DNA of 64,000 bases, from NCBI RefSeq assembly GCF_001540865.1, contig NC_033639.1:7224282-7288281 (forward strand), in the 5' to 3' direction. The notes below the pieces were generated by a model. The model made no database searches, was not told the DNA's origin, and saw only the letters and a list, made by a program, of their open reading frames with translations. Both the position numbers and the translations under genes were made by a program. This DNA comes from Ananas comosus. Taxonomy: Eukaryota > Streptophyta > Magnoliopsida > Poales > Bromeliaceae. Shown here piece by piece: positions 1 through 10,856 of the stretch; position 1 is the stretch's first letter; each line of letters starts with the position of its first letter.

Positions 1-8
1 ATATATAT

Positions 9-283
9 ATATAGTAGAGCTACTATGCTATCGGAAGCACAGAGGATCTGGTGCTTCTGATTTTTTGGCACTTAGATCAATCCCTTAGATCAACCCCTTT
101 GATCATTTCTAACCTTCGGATTAATGCTATTACCCTGTGGGAACCACTTAACCCTAGAGATACTGCTCAACTCTAGGGGGACCGCAATCATCCCAACTGT
201 ATAATTTTTGATCCAATGGTCAAAAAGTTGGAGGCATCAGATCCCCTCTATGCTCTCGATAGTATAGTAGCTCTACACTATAT
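9..283. mobile_element. MITE, TIR family A
   Basis: A short non-coding element bounded by inverted repeats of about 30 bp. The left end reads TAGTAGAGCTACTATGCTAT and the right end, reverse-complemented, reads GTGTAGAGCTACTATACTAT. Both ends sit in TA microsatellite, so the target duplication cannot be read. The inside resembles the elements near 9.76-9.97 kb and 63.49 kb. Superfamily not determined; insertion in TA repeats is seen in several MITE groups. Confidence 0.7.
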
Positions 284-298
284 ATATATATATATATA

Positions 299-724
299 TT
301 CAAGTTTTTCGAGCCTAATTCTAGCGAGCCGAGGAATACTCAAACTCGGCTTGAAATGAATTCCAAGCTTTTTTTTTTTTGTTCAAGCATGGCTCGTTTA
401 ATTNNNNNNNNNNNNNNNNNNNNNNNNNNNNNNNNNNNNNNNNNNNNNNNNNNNNNNNNNNNNNNNNNNNNNNNNNNNNNNNNNNNNNNNNNNNNNNNNN
501 NNNNNNNNNNNNNNNNNNNNNNNNNNNNNNNNNNNNNNNNNNNNNNNNTTTTCGAGCCTAATTCGAACGAGCCGAGTAATACTCAAGCTCGGCTTGAAAT
601 GAATTTCGAGCCTTTTATTTTGTGCAAGCTCGGCTCATTTAATTTCGAGTTGAGCTCGAGCGAGCCAAATATCGAGCCGAACGCAAGTCGAACGCGAGCC
701 GGCTCGCTCATTTGCCAGCCCTAT
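299..724. mobile_element. hAT-like repeat fragment with assembly gap
   Basis: Two stretches rich in GAGCCGAGCTCG-type words flank a 145-base run of N (404-548). The sequence on either side of the gap is nearly the same, so the gap may be a collapsed tandem or a duplicated end. The right end reads GCCAGCCCTA, the reverse complement of a TAGGGCTGGC terminus typical of hAT-type non-autonomous repeats. No coding capacity. Confidence 0.5.
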
Positions 725-1099
725 ATAAATAGTATCTCCATGCTGTAAGTAACAAGTAACTAAATAAAAAATAGGGGCAATTGCCTATATACCCCTGAAA
801 AGTTTTCAGTTTTTTTATTTACTCCTCTTAGAATGCTAATATCGAAAATACCCTTCTCATGTTCCAAGTCTTTCTAATATACCCCTCGAGTTAAGTTCAG
901 TCAGTGAGCTGCCGTTATCTCTGAAAAATTACCATTTTGCCCATTCCAATATACTTTTGTACCGTAACTAATTTTTCTTATATACCCTTCATACAGCAAA
1001 TACTTTTCTTATTTGCCCTTCAAATATTAATTAATTAATTAAGCACGTCGAGAGCGAGCAGATGAACGGATGAGTCGATCGCAGCTAAACCAACCTTTG

Positions 1100-1560
1100 T
1101 GGCTAGAGGCATAGTTAGTTAATTCGGATTCGGCAAATATTCGGTACAGATATAATTCGGATAAAATTCATCTTTTAATTTTTAAATTCGTTGAAAAATA
1201 CGGCTAAAAAATAGATTCAGCAATTATTCGGATACGTGATTTATACGGGTATTACACGTTCACTAATTAAAAATTCGGGATAAAAAAGTCGGCTATATAA
1301 TAAATATATAATAATTAATATACTATATATATTATTATTATAATTTTTAATATATAGATTAAATATACTTAAAATTATAATAAACATATATTAATAATAT
1401 ATAAGAGTTATATATTTAAAAATATTAATTAAATAACTAAGTAAACTTTATTTTAATTAAAATATTTATATAATAATATTATATATTAAAAAAAAATACT
1501 GATACGGAATTTAATATTTATAACAAATTTATAGGTATAGTATGATATATATTACTAATA
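1100..1560. repeat. AT-rich hAT-like repeat
   Basis: The words ATTCGG and AATTCGG recur, followed by a very AT-rich stretch. The style matches the repeats at 28.2, 39.2 and 44.2 kb. It lies inside the Mutator-like element. I see no clear termini and no gene. Confidence 0.4.
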
Positions 1561-1565
1561 AGATA

Positions 1566-2510
1566 TAGAGTTTGAACTTGGCTACTATTAGTAGCAAATT
1601 CTTGTCTTACTACCAGGTTTTTTACCTTTGGATCAACTACTTTTCATTCTTTCCTGTAAACTCATTGGATTGGATAATTAACCTGCGGAGGTTGGACCCA
1701 AAGCGGGTCAACCCTAGGGGGACCACTCAACTGCTACCGACATAATTGTAATGCATCTGACCCTACATTTCTTTCATCCAAGGTGTAAAAATCGTGGTTG
1801 GTAGCAACAGAAGAGTGTGTTTACTTCATGTGAGATCATATTCGAGTCCCGTGATATATATCATGGTGATCGTAGTATATGCGATCAGTATATAGTCGGT
1901 ATTTAGTATTACTATATATAATATATATATATATAAATATATTATGGTAGAATTTGAGCTCAGAATACTTTTGAAAAGAGTATCATCCCCTTTGGGTGCT
2001 TATTAAGTTTTTTAGCGCAGTTGGATCTACTCCCTTAAATACGTATTACTCGTGATCAAATTATCCAGCGTTCCGACCAGCCGTACCAGCCACCGACCAC
2101 CGGCGAGTGTATCCAACACCTCACAGTCTCTCGCAGTCCAAGGGTTACGAAAAGACTCAAAGGGGAGCACCAACGCTTGTTGGTGTCGGGTACGGTAGCG
2201 GCGCGGGTATATACTGGGGTAGGGGGTAGTAGTATACTAGTATATAGATAGACCGAGAGAGAGGAAGAGGAGATGAGGGTGAAAGAGGGGAGGAGAACGC
2301 GCCGGAGAAGAGAGGAGAGTTAGCTATGATACTTTCTACGAATATCGGACCTGTCAGTGGGTGGCTATTAGGGTTTTAAGCCAATTGGATCTAGACTTTT
2401 GTGATTGTTAATACCTTGATTAAACACTGATTCCAGGCCTACATCACCTTACCACCAGTCATCTCAACCTCACATCTCTCCCAGTCCAAGGGCTTAGCAA
2501 CGAGCAGCTA
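1566..2510. repeat. MITE fragments related to family A
   Basis: Several partial copies in series: a 'GATCAACTAC...CTAGGGGGACCACTCAACT' theme near 1632-1740 parallels 80-190. Further pieces at 1930-2050 and 2335-2500 share 'GGATCTA' and 'CCACC' themes. Boundaries are eroded. No coding potential. Confidence 0.4.
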
Positions 2511-2596
2511 GCAGGAGAATGCACGCCCCATGGTCACTCACTCTTGTGACCAAGTGATTCTAGGGCCCTTATCTCCGTTCTCTGCTCTTCTCTCTC

Positions 2597-2721
2597 GGTG
2601 TGTGTGTGTGTGTGTGTGGTGTCTCGTCTCGTCTTCGTCTCTCTCTCTCTGCGCGTCTCTCTCTCTCTATATATACCGTATAATATATATATTATATATG
2701 TATATATATATATATATATAT
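2597..2721. repeat. TG, CT and TA microsatellites
   Basis: A TG run (2597-2618), CT-rich sequence (2619-2668) and a TA run (2699-2721) follow one another. Long open frames across this stretch are low-complexity artefacts. Confidence 0.85.
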
Positions 2722-2724
2722 TGA

Positions 2725-2755
2725 GAGGGAGGTCCACCGTGGACCTCCCTCTCAT
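2725..2755. repeat. Perfect 31-bp palindrome
   Basis: GAGAGGGAGGTCCAC is followed, after a single C, by its exact reverse complement GTGGACCTCCCTCTC. The second half recurs partly near 2869 (CGTGGACCTCCCTC). It sits at the start of the GC-rich block of the Mutator-like element. Confidence 0.8.
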
Positions 2756-2942
2756 CCGGTCCACGAGACCAACTGGCCTCGTGGACCGCGCACACGGATG
2801 GCCTTGGCATGCGGACGGACGACACGCGGCACGCGGATGGCCTTGGGCCTCTCTCTTGCTCCCGGCACCGTGGACCTCCCTCTTGTTCCCGGCACGCGAA
2901 CGGCCTCGGGCAGACGGCACGCGGACGGCCTCGGGCGAGATG

Positions 2943-3154
2943 GGATCGTCGCTGCGGCCCTCTTGCTCCCGACGCCGGCCAATGCGACGGAGGAGGAGGA
3001 CGACGACGACGAGAGCGGCGGAGGAGGAAGACGACGAGAGCGGCGAGAAACAGGATCGTCGCTGCGGCCCTCTTGCTCCCGACGCCGGCCAATGCGACGG
3101 AGGAGGAGGACGACGACGACGAGAGCGGCGGAGGAGGACGACGACGAGAGCGGC
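2943..3154. repeat. Tandem duplication, 110-bp unit, two copies
   Basis: The block starting GGATCGTCGCTGCGGCCCTC at 2943 is repeated almost exactly from 3053. The unit ends in GACGAC/GGCGG trinucleotide-like sequence. GC-rich, open in several frames, but with no recognisable protein. Confidence 0.85.
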
Positions 3155-3552
3155 GGGTGGGGTGGTGTTGGAGGTGGAGGTGGTCTGGGAGGAGATGAGG
3201 CGAGGTGGAGGCAGAGGAGCCGGCGCCGGTGGTGGTGAGGTGCTGGCGACAAAGTTGGGAGAGAAAGAAATGAAGGATAACTTAAGGGATTAGTATAATA
3301 AGGTAGGGAAAAAATAGGTATTTTATTTAAGTTTTAACTCTAGTATACATTTAACCCATGTTTAACCTAAGTTAAGCTAACAAGGGATAACTGTAGGGGT
3401 ATTTTAGCATAACGGTGGAACATATGAGGGGTATTTTAGAAAAAAAAAAAAAAGTAGGTGTAGATTGGATATTTTCAAACGTATGAGGAGTATATAGGCA
3501 ATTATTCCTAAAAAATATGTAGCTGCATTAGATTCAACTATATGCTACCTAA

Positions 3553-5433
3553 GGAGCTATTTGGTTTCTCAAAAAATGTCACGCCCTGGATTACACGTTT
3601 TCCGGGCACGCTGACAAATCCGCCGTATACAAAGAATTTTTCTTGTATACGAAGCGTAGCTGTAACTATAAAACATACAATACTACAACCAGTAGTATAA
3701 AGCTATAATGAAACTAAACAGGTAGAATAAAAACAAGTTCCATATAGAGACATAGTATCAAGGTACAAAAGTACTCGCTTCAGCGAGTTACAACATCTGT
3801 ATGTACATGAATTCGAAATAATAAAAGTACTACTACCTGCAGCAGTGGATCCTCTATTTCGGCAACTCGTCGGATAGGGCTCTAGCTCGCAACGCCCTTG
3901 TCACGATCAGCCTCAGAAGGTGCAGCAGCCGGAACCGATAGCTCTGCAAAAGAAGAGTAACAACTGGGCGTGAGAACTACTGTAAAAACAAGTAGTCCTC
4001 AGTGGGTGCCGCTCTCAACACCGCCGGTCCACCTACTAAGTCTACAGAAGGAAACAAAGATAGTAGGAAAAGCTGAAAAAAAGCTACAGCTAAAAGCCTC
4101 TACACTATCCTGCTCTACTTTAATCAACTGTAGTACATGTCCATCCTGACCCAATCTCACTCGGACTGTAAGCATACCCGTCCTCGGGACTGTGAACACA
4201 CCCGTCCTACCTGTCTAAGCCAACGCTATCTCTACGACTAAGCAGTCCATGGACAGCAAGTAATCGGCGACATCAATGCAAAAGCACTAAGCCTGACTCC
4301 GGAGTGGCACTCGTGGGCGCGACCCAACCGAGTATGCAAGCGTATCTCTATCGAGCTCAATCAGGCTCTTACAGGCTAAAGTCAAGTACACAGGGTCCAA
4401 CTGGTCTGACAACCAACAAGTCACGTGCCCTCGGCAAAATCTGTCCACCGTCAACCCCGACGGCACCCAATAGTCCGGAACAGTCTGAACACTACTGTAA
4501 AAATACATTCGGCATCCCAGTACGAGTATAACAACAAACTAAACTACCTGAAGTATCCACCACGCTGATACTGCGGCGATACAAAATAACAACGGCTCCT
4601 AGAGCTAAATCAGGTAGTTTAAGCATGTGACAGATCATAATCACGGGTTTTTTCCTAAGTCAAATCCTAGTCCAACATGTGCTAGTAGATATAGTCCAAA
4701 AGACAAGGCTCCAATTTAGATTTTATTAGTGACTATGCTAAATCAATGAATCGAGCAAATGCGATATACAAAACACTACAACGCACACATGCCGACTATA
4801 TATCTATATGCTTAGAAGATAAACTGACGTTAACCCACCTTAATAGCTACTCCCAATTCGGCGACGTCGAGAACGGCGGAATTACACCCTCGCCCGGCCT
4901 CCCCGTGATGCTACGACGATGAACGTGCGCTCGAACAGCACCGCGGTGCGACGTCAGCGTCGATTCGACTCCATCCGAGAGCTCCTCCACGTATGGCTCT
5001 CCACTTCAAACTAGAGAGAGAAAGGAACTTAATTAGAAAGTGCAATACCTCTTTAATTAAGTTCTACGTGCACTTAAATAGGGGGTGGATAAGCATGGGT
5101 AGGTGGAATCCTTATCCACTTCAGCAATTACAATTCTAGCCTTTACCAACTCATGAAGACAAGGATACTACAAAAAATATGCAAAGCAATTCGAGAAAAA
5201 AAATATTTTATGAAAAACTTCTTATTCAGTTTTTTGACTATTGAATTTTTAAAAAATTATTTTTTAAAAAAAATTAAATTTTATAAAAAACTATCATTTT
5301 TATTTTTCTAAAAATAATTAGAAAATGAAAATACTAGTTTTTTTAAGAAATATTCTAAATTTTCATGAAAGTAAATGGATGAAAATTTTAAAAATTAAAA
5401 ATTCACGTCTTTTCGGAGAAATCAAACAACTCC
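3553..5433. mobile_element. PIF/Harbinger (Tourist-like) MITE split by a solo LTR
   Basis: The outer inverted repeats are GGAGCTATTTGGTTTCTC on the left and, reverse-complemented, GGAGTTGTTTGATTTCTC on the right. Both sides carry the 3-bp duplication TAA (3550-3552 and 5434-5436), the standard PIF/Harbinger target. Without the LTR the element is about 280 bp. The LTR therefore inserted after the MITE. Confidence 0.8.
3577..5172. mobile_element. Solo LTR, family L1596/L1880 (probably Ty3/Gypsy)
   Basis: Starts TGTCACGCCCTGG and ends GGATACTACA, with five-base A duplications on both sides (3572-3576 and 5173-5177). It aligns along most of its length with the solo LTR at 60925-62804, including the segment 'GGCGTGAGAACTACTGTAA'. 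No internal retrotransposon genes are present, so this is a solo LTR left by recombination. The Gypsy assignment rests on the general look of such LTRs and is an inference. Confidence 0.8.
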
Positions 5434-5474
5434 TAATAAGAGGTTATATGTACATGTAACTGCTTTAATTTTTA

Positions 5475-5622
5475 TTTTTGAGAGATAGGTAGCACGCTAC
5501 CCGTTTCGTTTATTTCATTTAAAAATAAACTTAGCTGAAAATATGAATCAACTAGAATTCGAATTTGGGACCTCGGGTACCAACCATCAAGCCTTTTGCC
5601 ACTTGCTTTAGGGACGATCGGT
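5475..5622 (-). mobile_element. tRNA-derived SINE, copy 1
   Basis: Read on the minus strand it has a head ending in AGTGGCAAAAGG (A-box-like), a TTCGAATTCTAG stretch (B-box-like), a body, then GGGTAGCGTGCTACCTATCT and an A tail (T run at 5475 on the plus strand). The same family occurs at 8249, 12940, 33779 and 34758. Confidence 0.8.
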
Positions 5623-5639
5623 GTAACTGCTCTATTTTA

Positions 5640-7060
5640 AAAGGCCAATTTGTATAAAACATTTATTAATTTTGAGTTTTTGCAAAAGTATGCCGTCTTT
5701 TTGGATTTTGCAGATTCGGACATGATTTTTAGAAAATTCACCAAAATATTCTTGTTATCTTTTTTCTTTCCTCTTTTTTTCTCTCGTACTTTTTTTTTCT
5801 TTTTGTCCCAAGAGGGCGGCGGAGGCAGAGGCGGCTCGCCTCAGCCTCTGTCTGGCGCATCCTTACCCTCTCCCGCGCACCCTCCCGCATTCCTCATCTC
5901 CGATCCTGCCAAAGCCGCGTCGCAACNCTCCATCACCTAACGCCACGTCTTCTTCCTCTCATTTTTTTTGCTCGTTCTTTTTTTTTTTCCCTCTTCGACC
6001 CCTCTCTACTGCCTCCATAACCCTTCACGACGGTAACGAAGATACCACCGTATCCTCTTACTCCGCCTTCGCCGGTGCAGGCACCGACACCAGCACCAAA
6101 GAAAGAGGACTCGAAGCGAGTATGGGTGAGAGCGGAACCAAAAAAAAAAATAGAAATGAATAAAATTAAAGAATAAAGTATAAAATATAAAAATATTTTT
6201 TTCTACAATAAAAATAAAAAATCAAAAAGAAAAGAAGAAGAAGATGAAGATACACTATTTTTGAGAACGTTACACTGTTTTAAAAAAAAAAATTATATTT
6301 TCTGAATGAAAGTTGCACTTTTTGAACGAAATTTACACTCTTTGGGCAAAAATTACATTATTTCTCCTCATCTATACGAAAACAAAGAAGAAGAAGGAGG
6401 AGGAAGAGGAAAAATAGTATAATTTTCCTCCAAACAGTGTAATTATTTTAAAATTGTGTAATTTTTATTCAAAAAAGTTTAATTTTTCTCTTAAATAGTA
6501 TAATTTTTTTAAAAACAGTGCAACGTTAATTCCTCTGAAATAGTGTAACTTTATCATCTTCCGCCTTTCTATCTGATTCTTTATTTTTCTTGTAACTTCT
6601 TTTCATCCTCTCCGACTCTTGTCGTCTCCTCCACCGCCTCGAGGCCCTCGGCAACGGTAACGAGGGCGGCGCCACATCATATTCCTCTATCTCCTCCCCT
6701 GCCGGCGCCGACGGCCCTAGGCGACGGTAACGAGGGCGGCACCGCCTTCTCCGCCGGCGACGGAGAAGAAGAAGGAGAACTCAAAGCAGATCCGAATAAG
6801 AAAGACCATTATATATCATTGCTGCTACCGAAAAATAATATATAATTGTCTTTTAAAAAGAAAAAAATATTATTTTGTTTACTCTTTATTCTTTTTTTTT
6901 TTTTCTACCTCTGCATCTTTATTCACTCCTTGAAGATAGGCGCGTCCTTTTTTTCTCACCCTCACAGGCAGCGAGCACCTCCTGGACAACGATCTCATTG
7001 CCTCTGTCCCTCATCTAACTATAGTATTTTGAGCATTTTAGGCGGTGAATATGCTTAAGA
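5640..7060. mobile_element. Foldback Mutator-like family, left part only
   Basis: Begins GGCCAATTTGTATAAAAC, the terminal sequence of the family at 20428, followed by the same order of parts: TTTGCAGATTCGGAC-type arm, CT-rich stretch, GC-rich stretch (single N at 5927), and an AT-rich part full of GTGTAA and CACT words. No matching right terminus is visible before 7060, so the copy is truncated or rearranged. Confidence 0.6.
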
Positions 7061-7428
7061 GGTTAAATTAGTTAAACGTGCTAAAATTAGAGTAGTCCCG
7101 AAATGGATGACACTCTAAGAAGTTGGGGCATCATAATAGCTGATACAATCACAAATTTTAACAAAATTTTCAAATATAGTAACTATAATAAGTCAATTCT
7201 ACAAAATCAAAAGTCAATGGGTCTCAGTAAAAATATTAAAGCTGAGGGTGGGCTATTTCAAAATTGTCTATAGTTGAGGGGGTCTGCATACACCTTCAAT
7301 CTAGAAATTAAGTTTTTTTTAGTATTCTCATGGGAAAAGTAGCCAAGTCAAACACTACCTTAGAAATTAAGCTTGAGCCTGAGTCCAACTACGATGTATT
7401 TCTAGGGCCCTAGTCCGACCTGCTAATC
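7061..7428. other. Intergenic sequence, no feature seen
   Basis: AT-rich, no open frame of note and no repeat I recognise. Confidence 0.5.
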
Positions 7429-7432
7429 GGTC

Positions 7433-7935
7433 TAGGGTTGTCAACGAAGCACGAGTAAGCTAGAATGGCCCGCACTAATTCGTTTATTAAACGAGCCAAA
7501 TATAAATTAATTTGTTAGAATATTAAGCTCAAAAATTTAACTTGTATCCACTTTATTTATCAACGAATTGAACACGAGCTGACTTGCGAACAATAAGTTA
7601 GGTTGTCAGCTGTATTACTGGGCGACAAGTTGAAAAAAATTATATATAAAAAATTAAAATTTTAATCTAATAATTAAAATTTAAAAAATATAATTTTTTT
7701 TATATTTAGATTGACTTAAAGTCTAAATAGTAGAAAATTGTAGTATATATATTTGAGTTATATGGAGCCGAGCACGAGCGAATTGCTCTCACCTCGTGTT
7801 CGGCTCGTTAATCTTTCGCACTGAAAAATTCAACTAGTGTTCGACTCGTTTATTAAACAAGCTGATCAATCTTGACCTCATTTCAAGCTGAACATAAACT
7901 GACTTGCGAACAGCGAGATGAATTACATGCCTACT
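7433..7935. mobile_element. hAT-like repeat
   Basis: Starts TAGGGTTGTCAACGAAGC, a hAT-type terminus, and continues with repeated ACGAGC/GCTCGTTTATTAAAC words like those of the 299-724 fragment. The right end near ATGCCTAC is unclear. No transposase. Confidence 0.5.
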
Positions 7936-8248
7936 TTAGTTATGAGACATTAATACAAATATATCGATTTTTATCAGCCACTTACTATACTTGTCATTTT
8001 TAATATAAATATTTAACCGAATGGTCCCTTGTTTTATAGGGATTGCACATGGCTTCCTTTAAAGATATCAAATAGTAAATATATTCCTGTAAAATTTAAG
8101 TTATCAGATTTATCCCTTCAAGATTCTTCCGTCTGTAAATATATTATTCTATTAAAAAAATTTATATAACCATGAGTTAAACAAACTAATTACAGTTAAT
8201 TAAGGGATAAAATAACCTTTTTATCCTTTATATATAAATTTATATATA

Positions 8249-8382
8249 ATTTTTTGAGAGAGATAAGTAGCATGTTACCCACTTCGTTTATTTCATTTAG
8301 AAAAAAATTTAGCTGAAAATGTGAATTAACTAGAATTCGAACTTGGGTCTCGAGTACCAACCACCAATCCTTTGCCACTTGA
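8249..8382 (-). mobile_element. tRNA-derived SINE, copy 2
   Basis: Same family and strand as copy 1, somewhat degraded. The tail hairpin reads GGGTAACATGCTACTT on the minus strand, so the stem has mismatches. The B-box-like TTCGAATTCTAG part is kept. The head is cut short at about 8382. Confidence 0.7.
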
Positions 8383-8385
8383 TAA

Positions 8386-8600
8386 AGTTAAAATTAAAAA
8401 ATACTAAAGTGAATATTCGATAAACCTATGTGGAGATATCTGAAATTTTTTGTATATAATTTAACAAAATATTAACTAAAAAATTAACGAAAAAATAAAA
8501 TTAAATTTATAAGACAATATATTTTAAATCACGAAATACTAAAAGGAGAACGTGCGAAACCACATGGGTGGTTATTGAAGTTTACCCTTTATTTTGTTAC
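8386..8600. repeat. Diverged copy of the 62.9-63.4 kb AT-rich repeat
   Basis: Shares the ordered words 'TACTAAAGTGAATAT', 'TATATAATTTAAC' and 'GTGCGAAACCACATGGGTGG' with the tandem repeat near the right end of the window. Probably a fragment of an unclassified MITE-like element. Confidence 0.55.
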
Positions 8601-8671
8601 TAGATGATTTATGCACTTGCCTCGGGGGAGTCATCTTGTTCACGGCAATCACGGGTTTTGAACCTCCACAG

Positions 8672-8673
<2 letters not shown>

Positions 8674-8704
<31 letters not shown>
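8674..8704. repeat. GA microsatellite
   Basis: About 15 uninterrupted AG dinucleotides. Open frames through it are low-complexity artefacts. Confidence 0.9.
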
Positions 8705-8706
<2 letters not shown>

Positions 8707-8914
8707 TTTAAAGCAACTGTGGGTGACGAGGAAACCCGCATCCATACGCCGGCCCCTTCGCCATCTTTGCAATCTATATACAGTACGAGAGGAGAAATTA
8801 CTGCTTGCACATGTTTCATGCACCATAATGATTTATCTAAAATTAAAAATTTAATTTGATAGATATAATTTATAATATTTAAAATATTAATTAATTTATA
8901 AAAAATAAGAATTT

Positions 8915-9245
8915 AAGTGCAGTGGTACGGAGTCGTGCCGGAAACATGCCGGCACGATACGGCACGTGTGAGTACCGAGCCGTGCCAATATATGCCGGTC
9001 AAAAAAATTCTTATATGCCGACACATAAGAGCATAAAATATATATTTTCTTTAGCAACAAAATATTATAACTATTTATTATGTCTTTTTATCACATCTTT
9101 TGAACTTTATTGAGAAAATTACTTACTAATTTAAAGAATAGAGGGTTTTGAGCTGTGCCATCGGCACGGAGTCTGCATCGTGCCGGTATCTTATTGACAC
9201 AGTACGTCACGGTGGATACAGCCCATACCGACGGGCACTTAAAAT
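8915..9245. mobile_element. GC-rich MITE
   Basis: The left end AAGTGCAGTGGTACGG and the reverse complement of the right end, AAGTGCCCGTCGGTATGG, are imperfect inverted repeats. Between them are repeated TGCCGGCACG words around an AT-rich centre. No target duplication read with confidence. Confidence 0.5.
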
Positions 9246-9754
9246 CTTGATAAAAAGTATGTCAATTTTAAAAATTTGTCATTATCTAGAAGGCAAGTAG
9301 TGTGTTAAAAATCAACAGCTTAAACATTCAAAATTTATGATATTTTGACGTGTAAGTATTTTCGAACGTCGAAGAGCACTTCTGCCACAAAGTGAGTTTC
9401 GGTTTCAAGGTCGGATGATGGTGTCAACATAGCAAAAAGTACTAAGTTACCTGAGTATACACTCGTCTCGCTCGACCCTTCAGAAACACGAGAGCCAAGC
9501 GTATTCACTAACAGAATTTAACCAAATTCAATAAACCTGATACGTGGTGCACTGTGCATCAGGTGTATACAATAATCTCTAGCTTTAATAAATAGTAGGG
9601 GGAAATGTGATGGGTTTGTCTGAGGAGAAGCCCTTTTGTGTCCCCTCCCACCCCCCAAATTAAACGGTGTATAGCATGTATTGGGGCCTTTAATGCATGA
9701 GAACAAGGAGAGTTCATGAGGGTCATAGGGCTTGCGTGAACCCAATCAGGGCCA

Positions 9755-9755
<1 letters not shown>
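9246..9755. other. Intergenic sequence, no feature seen
   Basis: No recognisable gene or repeat apart from short AT-rich stretches. Confidence 0.5.
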
Positions 9756-9756
<1 letters not shown>

Positions 9757-9799
<43 letters not shown>

Positions 9800-9970
9800 N
9801 AAGATTTGTGGGGTTAGGATGATAGTGGTCCTCTAAGATTAAGTGTGTGGTTGATGGAATAGTATAATCTAAGAGATGAAATTGGTCAAAGAAGTAGATC
9901 TAACAGTGGAAAACTTACAAACACCAAATGTCTGGTGCTTTCAAAAGCACAGTAGCCGGACTATACATAC
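9757..9970 (-). mobile_element. MITE, family related to 63.49 kb
   Basis: Reverse-complemented, it starts TATAGTCCGGCTACTGTGCT and continues 'GTTAGATCTA...TTAGATTAT', the same order as the element at 63493. It is bounded by TA runs (9757-9794 and after 9975). A single N lies at 9800. Confidence 0.65.
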
Positions 9971-9978
9971 ATACATTC

Positions 9979-9979
<1 letters not shown>

Positions 9980-10022
<43 letters not shown>

Positions 10023-10132
10023 TTTTCTACCAGCCATTACTCCCATGATGAGCTGACATGATAATGATGATGAAAACGAGTGAGCCCCTCCCCCTCTATT
10101 AACTGTTATTATTATTATTATTATTATTATTT
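9980..10132. repeat. TA/GT and ATT microsatellites
   Basis: A TA run followed by about 15 GT units (9991-10020) and an ATT run (10106-10132). Confidence 0.85.
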
Positions 10133-10856
10133 TCAGAGAACAACAGTATTTGGTTTCAAGAGGATCTGCTACATTTACACCCGTTTGGCATTTGCCTCTG
10201 ATGTTATTTAATAATGCAACACGAGCTACAGGTTACGTACGTGCANTTTTTTTTTTTTTTTTTTTTGAGTTGCCGTGACGGCATAGTTCCCCGATATTTT
10301 CACTATGCCCTAAGTTCATATTTGAATGCATAAATACCTTATTTAAAAAATACTTTTAATTTACTGAAAAAATTATTTGAATAATCGAGTAGAAAAAATA
10401 TATAAAGTAGAAAAACAAAAAAGAACTCAAAGCACATAGCAATGTCACTCTTATTAAGATTTGATCTGTCTATACCGTTCTGATAATTTGTGTACATTGG
10501 ATCAATGAATAGCCTCGAAGTATAAATTTCAACTGCATTTGCACACATAAATTCGAGCTTTTGAACACTCACTCGATTAAAGTTGTCAAAAAAAAATAGA
10601 GTAAGAAAAGAAGAATGAATTTTTTATGAATAGAGACTTAAACTCTTCATCTATCCTTCAGCAGTCAATGCTATGGCTTATATAGACCACGAACGGATAT
10701 TTCATGAAATGATACTTTATAAACGGATGTTTCATGAAATAACTTTTCAACTGGTGACTTTTCATTTGATTACAACTACCATTTAGTTATAGGAGTCAAA
10801 TTTAATGAATGCAAGTTTGTTCGTTTGATGGAGTGTGTGTATGTCCATTGGATATT
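10133..10856. other. Intergenic sequence, single-N gap at 10246
   Basis: T-rich and AT-rich sequence. The N lies at the start of a poly-T run, a typical gap position. A short direct repeat, 'ACGGATATTTCATGAAAT' type, occurs near 10692 and 10723. No gene seen. Confidence 0.5.

Larger units (their letters stand above)
773..3507. mobile_element. Mutator-like non-autonomous element, 2.7 kb, with nested repeats
   Basis: The left end AGGGGCAATTGCCTATATAC and the reverse complement of the right end, GAATAATTGCCTATATACTC, form terminal inverted repeats. Nine-base flanks match at 8 of 9 positions (ATAAAAAAT at 764-772 and CTAAAAAAT at 3508-3516), as expected for Mutator-type elements. The family is the same as the 511-bp element at 19353. 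The inside is composite: an AT-rich hAT-like part (1100-1560), MITE pieces (1566-2500), microsatellites and a GC-rich 2.73-3.26 kb block. No transposase is visible. Confidence 0.7.

Noticed and set aside
356..748. Open frames running through the N block
   Set aside because: They consist mostly of unknown residues inside a hAT-like repeat.
2534..3293. Long overlapping open frames on both strands
   Set aside because: They cross microsatellites and a GC-rich trinucleotide-like tandem repeat; arginine-, proline- and serine-rich translations in every frame show composition, not genes.
5475..5622. True tRNA gene suggested by A- and B-box-like sequence
   Set aside because: No cloverleaf can be made; it has an A tail and family copies, so it is a SINE.
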